This document shows positions 54,353 through 63,739 of a DNA stretch of 64,000 nt, one piece after another. The position numbers and the translations under genes are program-made. Numbering within the stretch: the first letter of the stretch is position 1; every line of letters begins with the position of its first letter. The notes beneath the pieces were generated by a model. That model saw only the letters and a list, made by a program, of their open reading frames with translations. It was not told the origin of the DNA and ran no database searches. Origin of the DNA: Bifidobacterium pluvialisilvae (lineage in GTDB: Bacteria > Actinomycetota > Actinomycetes > Actinomycetales > Bifidobacteriaceae); assembly GCF_019331695.1 (NCBI RefSeq), contig NZ_JAHBBI010000008.1:62001-126000 (forward strand). The letters run 5' to 3'.

Positions 54353-55792
54353 TCAGTTCACGCGAGAGTAGTATTTACCGTCCGACGTGACGATTTTCTG
54401 TGCGCTCCGTATGGCGTCGGCACCGAAGTAGTTTCTATCCATGTCACTTACCGGCGCATCCATTCCCGACGGATAATACGACAGGCTCTTGCCGTTGGAG
54501 AGCTTCCACGTATACGCGCCACCGTTGTCTTGGAACGACTGTGCCACATACGTTCCGGACCATAACGAGTTGCCGGTGTCCTGGGCGCTGGCGCTGCAGT
54601 TGGCCTGGATGGTCACGCCGACGGCCTGCGTCGCATAGCTTCCCGCAATCGACGAGCAACGGTTCGTGTCCGCGGCGGCCTGCGCTGCCGCCTTCTCCGC
54701 ATCTTCGGCGGCTTTCTTCTTCGCTTCCGACGCCTGTTTGGCGCTGACGGAACCGTTCACCTTGCCCATGGCCGACTTGACGTCGCTGTTGGATTTATCC
54801 ATCTCCTTGGCGGCGTTCTTGGCGTTGCCGTTGTTGTCGGTCGCGTTGTCGGACGTCTTCCACGACGAATCCTTCTCGTATTTCGCGAGCAGTTTCTTCG
54901 CCTCGTCGATGGCCTTTTGCAGGTTGGTGCGTGTGGCGTTGTCGGCCACTTTGCCGTTGGAGCTGGTCATGAGGTTCTGCGCGTCGTTCACGGACGTCTG
55001 CAACGTATTGCGCGATGTCGAGACCATCTTCGTGGACTGGCCGTCGTAGACGGTTTGCGTGCTGTTCGTGAATTTCGTGGCCGTATCGGTGTTTTCCGTA
55101 GCGGCGGAGTTCAGCGCGTCGGCGTGCTGTTGGAGGATGTTCGCCGTAAGGTCGGCGCCGCAGCCGTTGTTGGATTTCACGGCGTCGTTGTTGATGTCGG
55201 CATTCGATTTCGTCAGGTTCTTGAGGTTGTCGATGGCTTTCGGATCGCTGACGTCGTCGCTGTTGATTTTTGCGGCAGCCTCCGCCGCCTTCTTTGACTC
55301 CTTTAGCGTCTTTTCGGCATTGGCGAGCGTGGTCTGTGCGTCGAGGCAGGCGGCGAGTGCGGTGTCGTGACGTCGGTTCATGCCGAATACGACGATTCCG
55401 GAGGCGATGGCCAGGGCCGCTGCGCACATCGCCGCGATGATGACGAGACGGCGACGATTACTGTCGTCGGATTTGCCGTTGCCGTTGCCGGGGTTCGGGG
55501 CGGGCGTCGGGGCCGTGGCTGCGGGGGCCGCGGCCGGCGCCGGGGTTGGCGTGCCGGCGGCTGGACCGGCGTTCTGGCCCGGCATTGGCACGTCGGTTGG
55601 TGCCGGCACGTCGTTCGGCATGGGCACGTCGGTTGGCATCGGGACGGGGCCGGGAGCTGGAGTCGACGGCATCGCGCCGGTGGAAGTCGTTGCCGGCATC
55701 GGTACGCCATCCGGGAACGGCAGCCCGCATTTCATGCAGAATTTCGCATCGGACTGTCGTCGAGTGCCGCATTTCGGACAGAATTTCGCCAT
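54353..55792 (-). CDS. Zinc-ribbon membrane protein with coiled coil
   Basis: This 479-residue protein of unknown function is single-spanning. Order: N-terminal zinc ribbon (CPKC...CMKC), a long Pro/Met/Ala linker, a membrane helix (about 117-140, LVIIAAMCAAALAIASGIVVFG), an extracytoplasmic Lys/Ala/Asn-rich helical region with heptad character (about 150-375), and a C-terminal domain (CSSIAGSYATQAVG...WSGTYVAQSF...SYYPSG). ATG 55792 follows GGGAGA; five extra residues are possible from 55807. It is an adjacent paralogue of the gene at 56046. The architecture suggests an envelope sensor or scaffold; no enzyme motif is seen. Confidence 0.8.
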   Translation of the reverse strand: MAKFCPKCGTRRQSDAKFCMKCGLPFPDGVPMPATTSTGAMPSTPAPGPVPMPTDVPMPNDVPAPTDVPMPGQNAGPAAGTPTPAPAAAPAATAPTPAPNPGNGNGKSDDSNRRRLVIIAAMCAAALAIASGIVVFGMNRRHDTALAACLDAQTTLANAEKTLKESKKAAEAAAKINSDDVSDPKAIDNLKNLTKSNADINNDAVKSNNGCGADLTANILQQHADALNSAATENTDTATKFTNSTQTVYDGQSTKMVSTSRNTLQTSVNDAQNLMTSSNGKVADNATRTNLQKAIDEAKKLLAKYEKDSSWKTSDNATDNNGNAKNAAKEMDKSNSDVKSAMGKVNGSVSAKQASEAKKKAAEDAEKAAAQAAADTNRCSSIAGSYATQAVGVTIQANCSASAQDTGNSLWSGTYVAQSFQDNGGAYTWKLSNGKSLSYYPSGMDAPVSDMDRNYFGADAIRSAQKIVTSDGKYYSRVN

Positions 55793-55996
55793 ACGGCCGT
55801 CTCCCATTCCTTCGATCCCTCGCTGACTGATATGTCGGTTCTCTCGCTTTACGCAGGCAGTATTGCATTTACGTACCCCCGATTGATGGAATCGTAGATT
55901 CTGCGAATCACCTGCGTCGTTGTCATTCTACCCTGTAGGGGCTGGTTGTCGTAGGTGGAATAGGGGGGGCCGTGGAAGCTGGCGCCTCCATGCCTT

Positions 55997-56045
55997 GGCT
56001 CCCTCATCAGAGGGAGCCGGAGCATGGGCGTTTCCGCCCGCGCGG
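55997..56045. repeat. Partial family B piece
   Basis: GGCTCCCTCATCAGAGGGAGCC between the two paralogous zinc-ribbon genes. Confidence 0.6.
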
Positions 56046-58085
56046 TCACTCCCTGACGTACGGGGTGCCGTCCGACGTCTGGATCTGCGCCTTGTTCGGA
56101 CCGCTGCCGCCGCCGGCGCTCTGCATGTACTGTTTGATTGACGGCGCCGTTGTGCCGGCGGGGTAGTAGGTGAGCGATCTGCCGGTCGACAGCTTCCACG
56201 TGCCCGACTGGTACGAGTTCGGCACGTAGGTGCCGGACCAGCCGCCGCTGCCGGTCACATCGGACTGTGTGGCGCTGCAGTCGGCGCTGATGGTCAGCTT
56301 CGGACTGCCCTGCCACATGCCGTACGTGCCGGCGATCGATGCGCAACGGGTCTTGTCGGCGGCGGCCTCGGCCTTCTTCTGCTCCTCGGCGCGCTTCTTC
56401 GCCTCTTCTTCGGCCTTCTTCTTCGCGTCGGCGGCCTGCCTGGCGCTGACCGACCTGTTGACCGCGTCCATCGCGTTCTTCACCGTGGTGTTGGCGTCGT
56501 TCATCTCCTTCGCCGCCGTGGCCGCACCCGACGACCCCGCTGCCGCGCCCGACGAACTCGACGAATCCGACGATCCGCCCGACGACGTCTTCCAACTCGA
56601 ATCGTCCTTGTATTTCTCCAGCAGTTTCGTCGCTTCGTCGATGGCCTTCTTCAACGCCGTGCGTGTGGAGTCGTCGGCCACCTTGCCGTTCGAGCTGGTC
56701 ATGAGCTGCTGCGCGCTATCGGTCGTCGACTGCAACGTCGACCGCGACGTCGTCACCGTCTTGGCGGCCTGTCCGTCGTAGACCGCCTGCGTGCCGTCGT
56801 CGAGTTTCGTGGCGAGGTCGGTGCGCTTGGTGGCCGCGCGGTTCAACGTGTCGGCGTGCTGTTGGAGGATGTTCGCCTTGAGATCGGCGCTGCACGCGTT
56901 GGCGGATTTCGTGTTGTCGACGCTGCCGCCGACGTTGGTGTTGGACAGGTCTTTCAGATCGTCGATGGCCGATGGGTCGCTGACGTCGCTGGATTTGGTG
57001 GCCGTGGCCTTTACGGCCGCCTCCTTCGATTTCTTCAGCGACTGTTCGGCGTTCGTCAACGCGGTCTGCGCGTCGTTGCAGGCGGCGAGGGCTGTGTCGT
57101 GGCGACGGTTCATGCCGAACATGACGATGCCGGCGGCCACGACCAACGCGATGACGCACATGACGGCGATGATGATGACGCGTTTGTGGTTGCCGGCGTT
57201 CGCGCCGGGACCGTCGGGTGTTTCGGGGCCGTTGGCTCCGGCGGGGGAGATTCCTCCTGGCGGGACCGTGCCGTTGCCGCCGGGCGCGCCATCCCCGGCT
57301 GTGTCGCCGTCGTCCGGCAACGCAGGCGCTTCGTTCTCGCTTTCCATGGTGCGCGGCATCGGCACGGGGGATTCGGCTGGCATGGCCTGCGTGGGGGCGG
57401 TCGGCTGCAGCACTTCCGTGGGCTGCAACCGTGCCGTGCCATCGACGTTGCCATTACCGTTGCCGGGCATGGGGATGGCCATCGTGGGGGCGGAGGAGGC
57501 GGGCGTCTCCGGCAGCGGGACGCCATCGGGCATGGGGGCCGCGGTTGTCGGTGCCATCGCGGTTGTTGGTGCGTCGCCGGCGTGGGCGTTGGCACCGTCG
57601 CCGGGCATGGGCGGGTTGTCGGCTTCCGCCGCGTTGATTTCCTCGCGTTCCTCGGTGCGTGCGACCAGTCGCTCCAACGGCTTGTTCTCCACGCCGGGCG
57701 TGGGGGAAACCAGCGGTCGGTTGCGCAGTCCGTTGACGCTGAGTGCGTCATGCGCGGTCGGCAGCGTGGCGGTTTCGGCGGTCCGGGCGGAGAGGACCGT
57801 GGCGTCGGGGTCCGAAGGATCGGCGGGATTGCCGGCCAGCACGGTCGTCGGCGCTTCACCGCCGTATGGGTCATGCGGTGGGAATACGGTCGTCGGCGCC
57901 GCCGTTGACGGCATCGGTATCGGCGTCGTCGGCGATGCCATCGGCGCGTTCGCCGTGCCCTGCACTGGCGTCGCGCCTTGCGTCTCCTGCGCAAACGGCG
58001 TTCCGCATTTCATGCAGAAATTGGAGCCTTCCTTGCGTGGCGTTCCACATTTGGGGCAGAATCTCGCCGGACCGTTGCTCATCAT
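56046..58085 (-). CDS. Zinc-ribbon membrane protein with coiled coil, larger paralogue
   Basis: This 679-residue protein has the same plan as its neighbour: zinc ribbon (FCPKCGTPRKEGSNFCMKCG), a much longer disordered Pro/Thr/Ala region (about 30-300), and a membrane helix (VIIIAVMCVIALVVAAGIVMFG) followed by NRRHDTALAAC as in the paralogue. Then come a Lys/Ala-rich helical stalk and the C-terminal SIAGTYG...WSGTYVPNSY...TYYPAG domain. Identity is high from the membrane helix onward, so one tandem duplication explains the pair. ATG 58085 (MMSNGPARFCPKC) has GAAAGAGAG upstream; the 67 extra codons before it have no similarity and overlap the next gene's end. Function unknown. Confidence 0.8.
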   Translation of the reverse strand: MMSNGPARFCPKCGTPRKEGSNFCMKCGTPFAQETQGATPVQGTANAPMASPTTPIPMPSTAAPTTVFPPHDPYGGEAPTTVLAGNPADPSDPDATVLSARTAETATLPTAHDALSVNGLRNRPLVSPTPGVENKPLERLVARTEEREEINAAEADNPPMPGDGANAHAGDAPTTAMAPTTAAPMPDGVPLPETPASSAPTMAIPMPGNGNGNVDGTARLQPTEVLQPTAPTQAMPAESPVPMPRTMESENEAPALPDDGDTAGDGAPGGNGTVPPGGISPAGANGPETPDGPGANAGNHKRVIIIAVMCVIALVVAAGIVMFGMNRRHDTALAACNDAQTALTNAEQSLKKSKEAAVKATATKSSDVSDPSAIDDLKDLSNTNVGGSVDNTKSANACSADLKANILQQHADTLNRAATKRTDLATKLDDGTQAVYDGQAAKTVTTSRSTLQSTTDSAQQLMTSSNGKVADDSTRTALKKAIDEATKLLEKYKDDSSWKTSSGGSSDSSSSSGAAAGSSGAATAAKEMNDANTTVKNAMDAVNRSVSARQAADAKKKAEEEAKKRAEEQKKAEAAADKTRCASIAGTYGMWQGSPKLTISADCSATQSDVTGSGGWSGTYVPNSYQSGTWKLSTGRSLTYYPAGTTAPSIKQYMQSAGGGSGPNKAQIQTSDGTPYVRE

Positions 58086-58224
58086 CGTCTCTCTTTCGTT
58101 GATTCGTCGCCGCACGATGGTTTTCACGCAACGTTGCCGCCGCGTGATGTCCACCATGCCAACCAACCGTCTTCGGTCGGCGTACGACATCCCTGCCTTC
58201 CAGCCTACCCGTTTGCTGCCATAT

Positions 58225-59403
58225 TCAACTGATTGGCTGCTCATCTTTCGATAGCAGCTCCTTGATGCCGAGCACATTGATGCCATGGTCGGTATATTGG
58301 CCGTCGGTGCGCATGACGACGGTTCTGTTGTCGTCGGGTATGTTCATGGCGGAACCCACGGATCGAAGGTGCTTTGCGAAGCGGTCATGATACATCCGGC
58401 CTGATTTGATTTCGATGAGGTCGGGGGTGAGCTGCGATTTTGTGCAATCAACGAGGTCTATTTCGGCTTTGCTGTCGTCTCGGTAGAAATACAATTCAGG
58501 TGTTTTGAGGGCGTTGCAGTATCGCTTGACTGTTTCGGATATGACGAGGTTCTCGACGATTTCGCCAAATAAAGGATGATTTTGCAGGTCTTGTATCGTC
58601 TCGATTCGTAATAAGTGGCAGAGCAGTCCTGTGTCATAAAAATACAGTTTTGGTGTTTTGGTCAGTCGTTTGTTCAGATTGCCGAAGAATGGCGGCAGCC
58701 GGAATGTGACGTAGCTGGATTCGAGTATCGAAGACCAGGATTTGACCGTCCGATAAGCGACGCCGATTTCGTTCGCCATGGAGGTTTCTTTGATGAGACC
58801 GCCGACATGTTGCGCGCAAAGTCGTAGAAATGTGCGGAACGCCGTTAGATTGCGTACGTTGAGATAATCGGCGACATCGCGTTCGATATAGCTGTTGATG
58901 TAGCTTTCGAAGAAAATGCTGCGCGGAATGTGGGCGCTGTACAGCCGGGGATAACCACCGGTGAGGATGAAGTCTTCAACTGTCAGATCGGGGTTCGTGT
59001 ATAGCGCTTCCTTGTAGGAAAGTGGCAGGAGCTTCAGCACTCCTACTCGGCCGGCCAAAGATTGCTTGATTTGCTTGATAAGCAGGAAATTTTGTGAGCC
59101 GGAAAGTATGAACTGACCTGTTGCCTTGTTCTCATCTGCTACTACTTGGAGCGTGGAGAACAGTTCGGGCGCGTATTGTGCTTCGTCGATGATGAGGTGA
59201 CCGGGATTATCTCGGATGAAGCTGATTGGGTCAATCTGCGCTTTGCGACGAAGTTCAGGGTCTTCGAGATTGAGGTACGAGTAGTCGGGGAATGCGTGTT
59301 GTACCAGCGTGGATTTGCCGCTTTGTCTTGGCCCGGTAACCGAGGTTATGGGAAACCAAGTGGTGGATCGCCGCACTTGTTCTGACAATATTCGTGGGAT
59401 CAT
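58225..59403 (-). CDS. AAA-type ATPase with DUF4143
   Basis: This 392-residue protein has an N-terminal P-loop ATPase (VTGPRQSGKSTLVQ; Walker B GHLIIDEAQ; sensor LSGSQNFLL) and a C-terminal DUF4143 region (LKTPELYFYRDDSKAEIDLV, IEIKSG), which resembles a restriction-endonuclease-like core (ExK). The role of this common family is not established. I start at ATG 59403, where AAGGAG lies 6 nt upstream, not at 59421. Base composition is noticeably less GC-rich than neighbouring genes, suggesting transfer. Four 23-bp direct repeats lie upstream. Confidence 0.85.
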   Translation of the reverse strand: MIPRILSEQVRRSTTWFPITSVTGPRQSGKSTLVQHAFPDYSYLNLEDPELRRKAQIDPISFIRDNPGHLIIDEAQYAPELFSTLQVVADENKATGQFILSGSQNFLLIKQIKQSLAGRVGVLKLLPLSYKEALYTNPDLTVEDFILTGGYPRLYSAHIPRSIFFESYINSYIERDVADYLNVRNLTAFRTFLRLCAQHVGGLIKETSMANEIGVAYRTVKSWSSILESSYVTFRLPPFFGNLNKRLTKTPKLYFYDTGLLCHLLRIETIQDLQNHPLFGEIVENLVISETVKRYCNALKTPELYFYRDDSKAEIDLVDCTKSQLTPDLIEIKSGRMYHDRFAKHLRSVGSAMNIPDDNRTVVMRTDGQYTDHGINVLGIKELLSKDEQPIS

Positions 59404-59417
59404 AGGAAGCTCCTTTG

Positions 59418-59505
59418 CCATAATATTGATGTAGAGAATGCCATAATATTGACATAGACTTTACCATAATATTGACATAGGCTCTGCCATAACATTGATA
59501 TAAGA
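59418..59505. promoter_or_regulatory. Four 23-bp direct repeats before the DUF4143 ATPase
   Basis: CCATAATATTGACATAGACT-type units start at 59418, 59441, 59464 and 59487, an exact 23-bp period. Read on the gene's strand each contains GTCAATATTATGG, and the last unit runs into the gene's first frame codon. They could be regulator sites or multiple -10-like elements. The AT content contrasts with the surroundings. The rest of the gap to 59764 contains no clear gene. Confidence 0.8.
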
Positions 59506-59764
59506 AAGACCGAATTGTTGCAGTAGCGGGAATCGATATGATGCGATTGAGTCGACAAGGGGAGACTTCCGATTCGGCTTACTCTCGAAAATAATCATTC
59601 CCGGTTCATGTGTTTTGGGGTCGAGCCGTGTTCAACTGATATTCGCGCGATGTATTGCGTCAGATCGGCCGCGACGCCGACATATTGCGATTGGGGCCGG
59701 TATCCTGGGGATCGGTATCGTGGTATGTCGGTTTGCCGGATTGGACGAGGAGATGCGAGGACAG

Positions 59765-60244
59765 ATGGCCGAGAATGCAACGAACGAGACGATGGCGACG
59801 GTGACAGGGGGTGTTGGCGCGAGCGCAGCCAAGGCCGCTCCGCGCAAGCAGATTCGCGTGGTCGGTGCGGCGATCGTGCGCGACGGCATGGTGATGTGCG
59901 CGCAGCGCGGCGGCGGCAAGCAGCTGAGCGGCAAATGGGAGTTCCCCGGCGGCAAGATCGAACCGCATGAGACCCCGCGTGAAGCCCTGCACCGCGAGAT
60001 CGAGGAGGAACTGCTTTGCGAGGTCGAGATCGGCGACGAGGTCTGCACCGACTCGTACGACTACGATTTCGGCACCGTCACGCTCACCGTGTTCATCTGC
60101 CACCTGCTCTCCGGTGAGCCCCGCCGCACCGAACACCAGCAGTTCCGCTGGCTCAAGCCCGCCGACATGCCGACGCTCGATTGGGCCCCGGCGGACCATA
60201 AGGCCGTAAGCATGATCTCCGTTATGGATGTCACAAGGAAGTGA
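59765..60244 (+). CDS. NUDIX hydrolase (MutT-like)
   Basis: This 159-residue pyrophosphohydrolase carries the full NUDIX box GGKIEPHETPREALHREIEEEL within a MutT-type domain (IRVVGAAIVRDGMVMCAQRGGGKQLSGKWEFPGG). It may sanitise oxidised dNTPs such as 8-oxo-dGTP, or hydrolyse another nucleotide. ATG 59765 is chosen with GAGGAC upstream; the frame's earlier part (from 59615) is unlike NUDIX proteins, and the ATG at 59753 abuts a GAGGAG with no spacing. The stop is 6 bp before the helicase start, so the two are almost certainly co-transcribed. Confidence 0.88.
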   Translation: MAENATNETMATVTGGVGASAAKAAPRKQIRVVGAAIVRDGMVMCAQRGGGKQLSGKWEFPGGKIEPHETPREALHREIEEELLCEVEIGDEVCTDSYDYDFGTVTLTVFICHLLSGEPRRTEHQQFRWLKPADMPTLDWAPADHKAVSMISVMDVTRK

Positions 60245-60250
60245 GCTGAT

Positions 60251-63200
60251 ATGAGCGGCGATGCACAATCGGAGCCGTTGAAGGGCACGGCATACGATTC
60301 CGATGACGAAATCCAACGGCGATCGGCGATATCGCATGTGGATAACGCATTGACTTCGCTGGTACGGGCCGACGTGTCCTCTGGATTCATTCATGAGAAC
60401 GTCGACGCTCCGGGAACATATTCCCCCAAGCTGATTGCCAATCGTCCGGGATTGACGATGAAAGATGAGCTTGGCGCCGAGCTCTCCGGTTGCGATGACT
60501 TCGATATGTCGGTCGCGTTCGTCAGCGCGGATGCCATAGGCAGTCTTCAGCAGGATTTCGATGATTGGCATGAGGCCCATGGCGGCGAGGGCAACGGTCG
60601 GATCATCACTTCCACCAAAGGGTATTTCAATAATCCGCAGGCATTTTGGGATCTGTTCAAAATCCAGCGGAGAACGGGCATTGATGTTCGTATCTGGAAC
60701 GATCATGCTGGTTCCCAGACAGGCAAGGACCCCAAATTCCATCCCAAAGGATATGTGTTCACCCGTAAAACCAAAGACGGCAATCCATATTTCAACCTGT
60801 ACGTCGGCAGCTCCAATCTCACGTCGTTGGCGCTCAGCGGTGTGCAGCGTGAGTGGAACCTTAAAGTCTCGTCGTTGCCGGAAGGCGAATTGGTCCGGCA
60901 GTTCCGTGAGGAACTCGACGAGCAGGTCGGCGAATCGGAGCCACTGACCGAAGAGTGGATCAGACAATATGAAGAGGACTTTAAAAAGTATGCTCCGCCC
61001 CGCCGCGAGATTCTTGAATCCGTGGAAAACCGCGAGATCAAGCCGAATGTCATGCAGTCCGAAGCGCTTGCAAATCTACGGAAACTGCGTGATGAAGGCG
61101 AACACCGGGCGATCATCGTCTCCGCCACCGGCACCGGCAAGACCTATCTTTCGGCGTTCGATGTGCGTCAGTATCATCCGAAACGAATGCTGTACGTAGC
61201 CCAGCAGCATCAGATTCTCAAGGCGGCTATGAAATCGTATCAACGGGTTCTTGGCTGTTCGAAAGATGAGCTTGGCCTTTTCACTGGCAACAGCAAGGAA
61301 AGCGATCGCAAGTACGTGTTCGCCACCGTCCAGACGTTGAGTCGCCCGGAAGTTCTTAAACAATTCGATTCCGACGAATTCGACTACATCCTCGTCGACG
61401 AGGTGCATCACGCCGGTGCCGCCAGCTATCAACGTGTCATGGACCACTTCCGTGACGCCGACTTCATGCTCGGCATGACCGCCACGCCGGAACGCACCGA
61501 CGGCATCAACATCTTCGAGTTGTTCGGATACAACATCGCTTATGAAATCCGCTTGCAAAAGGCGCTTGACGAAGACATGCTGTGTCCGTTTGAATATCAT
61601 GGCGTCGCCGAATATCTCGGAGACGATGGGGAATCCATCGACGTAGCGCATGGCGCAACCACCGATGAAGCCGGCCAACTCACCTACGAAATCAGCCAGC
61701 TGGCCTCCGAAGAACGCGTCCAGTACATCATCGACAAGATCCAGCAGTATGGGCAATACCACCAGCAAATCACTGGACTGGTGTTCTGCAGCCGGCAGGA
61801 GGAGGCCGAAGCGCTTTCCGACCTGTTCAACCAACAGTACAACCAGCAGATGGAACGCAACTATCGTACGGCGGCCGTCACCAGCAGCCGGTACCCGAAA
61901 CAGGAGGATCGCGAGCCGCTCATCAGGAAGCTTGAAGAAGGCGAGCTGGACTATCTGTTCACCGTCGACCTATTCAATGAGGGCGTCGACATTCCCGCAC
62001 TCAATCAGATCGTGATGCTGCGTAACACACAGTCCAGCATCGTATTCACGCAGCAGCTCGGTCGAGGTCTACGCAAATTCCCGCACAAGGACCGTGTCGT
62101 CGTCATCGATTTCATCGGCAACTATGCGAACAACTATCTCATTCCGGTCGCACTGTACGGCAATACCGGCGACCGTGACATCGCCCGCAAAAACCTGCAG
62201 CGCACGTCTATCGGATTGTCATCCATCAGCTTCGACCGGATCTCACGCGAACGCATTCTCAAATCACTGGACACCGCCGACTGGTCCGACATGAAGAAAC
62301 TGACCGAACAGTATCGGCAGATTCGTTACGAGCACGGGCGCATCCCCATGCTCACGGACGTCTACGATTACGACTCATCGTTGCCGTTCACTTTGGCTGC
62401 AAAGAAGAAAAACTACCTTGAATTCGTCCGTTCCCGGGAGCAGAGTCTCAGCCGCGGCAAGAATTCCGGAGGAGATTTCCTTGACCAACTCGAACCGGTC
62501 ACCAAGACCGAGAGCGGCATACTGGACATGGCGACGTCGGCGCTGTTGCCTGGCCTGCGTCCGCACGAACTGGTGATGCTTGATGAACTATGCCGATTCC
62601 ATGAGGAACGTCTGGCGGCTCGCGGGAATGACAACGCGGCCGACGCGGCGGCATGGCAGCCCGCTCCCGCCATCCGGGACTCTGACCTCGCCGAAGCCAT
62701 CCGGCACCGCTTCCCTGAAGCCTACGTGACTCCGGAACAAATCGACTCCGCCCTGCACGTGCTCGACTACTCGTACTTCGACGCCAGCCGCAAACGGTTC
62801 GGCGGCACCCCGCTGGTCGAACGTGACGATGATGGCATGTGCCGTCTCACCGACGCATTCGTCGGAATGCTGTCCGAAAACCGTACGTTCCGTATCTTCT
62901 TTGCGGACACTCTGCGCGTGGGACTGCGTAACTGTCGGGATCTCTATGCCAAAGCGCGTGAAAACCGACGTCCGTTCGATCGCGGATTCATGTACGAGCA
63001 GAAGTACACGCTCGCCGATGTGATGCGACTGTGCGGCTGGCACAAGGAACTCAACGGGCAGAACGTCGGCGGGTATTTCCGTCATAAGGAAACCAACACC
63101 ATGCCCATCTTCGTGAAATATGCCTCCAGCCAGTACGAGGACCGGTTCCTCAACCAGCAGGAGATGAAGTGGTTCAGCAAGAACGGACGTACACCCAATT

Positions 63201-63466
63201 CCCCTGAATTCCAATGGATGCGGGAAGGCGTCGGAAAAGAGGACGGCGAGCATTTCGTTCCGTTGTTCGTTATGCGCCGTGAGGAGGCTGCCGACAAGAA
63301 GTACTACTACGTCGGTCACGTGACCTCGCTGGAGCGTGCGGAACTCACCACCAAGCCGGATGCGAACGGCGAAAAATCCGTGAATGTCACGCTTTCCACG
63401 CTGAGGCTGGAACGGCCGCTCGATATGGAGCTCTACCGGCACATCACCGGCCAGAGTGCAGAGTGA
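60251..63466 (+). CDS. PLD-SF2 helicase-DUF3427 protein
   Basis: This 1071-residue cytosolic protein has an N-terminal phospholipase-D-like nuclease module (H164-P-K166 in HPKGYVF; GSSNLT at 186-191) and an SF2 helicase core. Motif I is ATGTGKT (from A292), motif II DEVHH (383-387), motif III GMTATPERTDG and motif VI QQLGRGLRKF. The C-terminal region is DUF3427 and extra domains. Only one HxK is obvious; PLD enzymes act as two-motif or dimeric sites. The role is probably DNA processing, repair or phage defence, but this is not established. AGGAAG lies upstream of the ATG. It is co-transcribed with the NUDIX gene. Confidence 0.87.
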   Translation: MSGDAQSEPLKGTAYDSDDEIQRRSAISHVDNALTSLVRADVSSGFIHENVDAPGTYSPKLIANRPGLTMKDELGAELSGCDDFDMSVAFVSADAIGSLQQDFDDWHEAHGGEGNGRIITSTKGYFNNPQAFWDLFKIQRRTGIDVRIWNDHAGSQTGKDPKFHPKGYVFTRKTKDGNPYFNLYVGSSNLTSLALSGVQREWNLKVSSLPEGELVRQFREELDEQVGESEPLTEEWIRQYEEDFKKYAPPRREILESVENREIKPNVMQSEALANLRKLRDEGEHRAIIVSATGTGKTYLSAFDVRQYHPKRMLYVAQQHQILKAAMKSYQRVLGCSKDELGLFTGNSKESDRKYVFATVQTLSRPEVLKQFDSDEFDYILVDEVHHAGAASYQRVMDHFRDADFMLGMTATPERTDGINIFELFGYNIAYEIRLQKALDEDMLCPFEYHGVAEYLGDDGESIDVAHGATTDEAGQLTYEISQLASEERVQYIIDKIQQYGQYHQQITGLVFCSRQEEAEALSDLFNQQYNQQMERNYRTAAVTSSRYPKQEDREPLIRKLEEGELDYLFTVDLFNEGVDIPALNQIVMLRNTQSSIVFTQQLGRGLRKFPHKDRVVVIDFIGNYANNYLIPVALYGNTGDRDIARKNLQRTSIGLSSISFDRISRERILKSLDTADWSDMKKLTEQYRQIRYEHGRIPMLTDVYDYDSSLPFTLAAKKKNYLEFVRSREQSLSRGKNSGGDFLDQLEPVTKTESGILDMATSALLPGLRPHELVMLDELCRFHEERLAARGNDNAADAAAWQPAPAIRDSDLAEAIRHRFPEAYVTPEQIDSALHVLDYSYFDASRKRFGGTPLVERDDDGMCRLTDAFVGMLSENRTFRIFFADTLRVGLRNCRDLYAKARENRRPFDRGFMYEQKYTLADVMRLCGWHKELNGQNVGGYFRHKETNTMPIFVKYASSQYEDRFLNQQEMKWFSKNGRTPNSPEFQWMREGVGKEDGEHFVPLFVMRREEAADKKYYYVGHVTSLERAELTTKPDANGEKSVNVTLSTLRLERPLDMELYRHITGQSAE

Positions 63467-63469
63467 GCA

Positions 63470-63610
63470 TGGCGTTTCTGCGAGTTGTGAGTCTTTGATT
63501 GGCGATATCGGGGTTTTCTCTGATTACGGACATTGAAATTTCAACGATCTCGAATAGGGGAAGGGCCGTTGTTCTCAAGTAAAGCCTCACAACTCGATGT
63601 TTAGGCCTTA
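63470..63610. repeat. Class C nested inverted repeat (CGAGTTGTGAG arms)
   Basis: Outer arms CGAGTTGTGAG (63481-63491) and CTCACAACTCG (63586-63596) are perfect complements. The central CATTGAAATTTCAACG (63531-63546) is nearly palindromic. It starts just after the helicase stop. Confidence 0.8.
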
Positions 63611-63739
63611 ATTCCCTGCCAGGTTGTGGATCCTTGGCGGATCGTGGTTGCACAAGGCCGCCATGGGCCCCTGCTCCGATCATCATGAGGGTTATCTCTC
63701 GATAATTACGGTTTGCCCTTTTGAATGAAAGGATATGGG

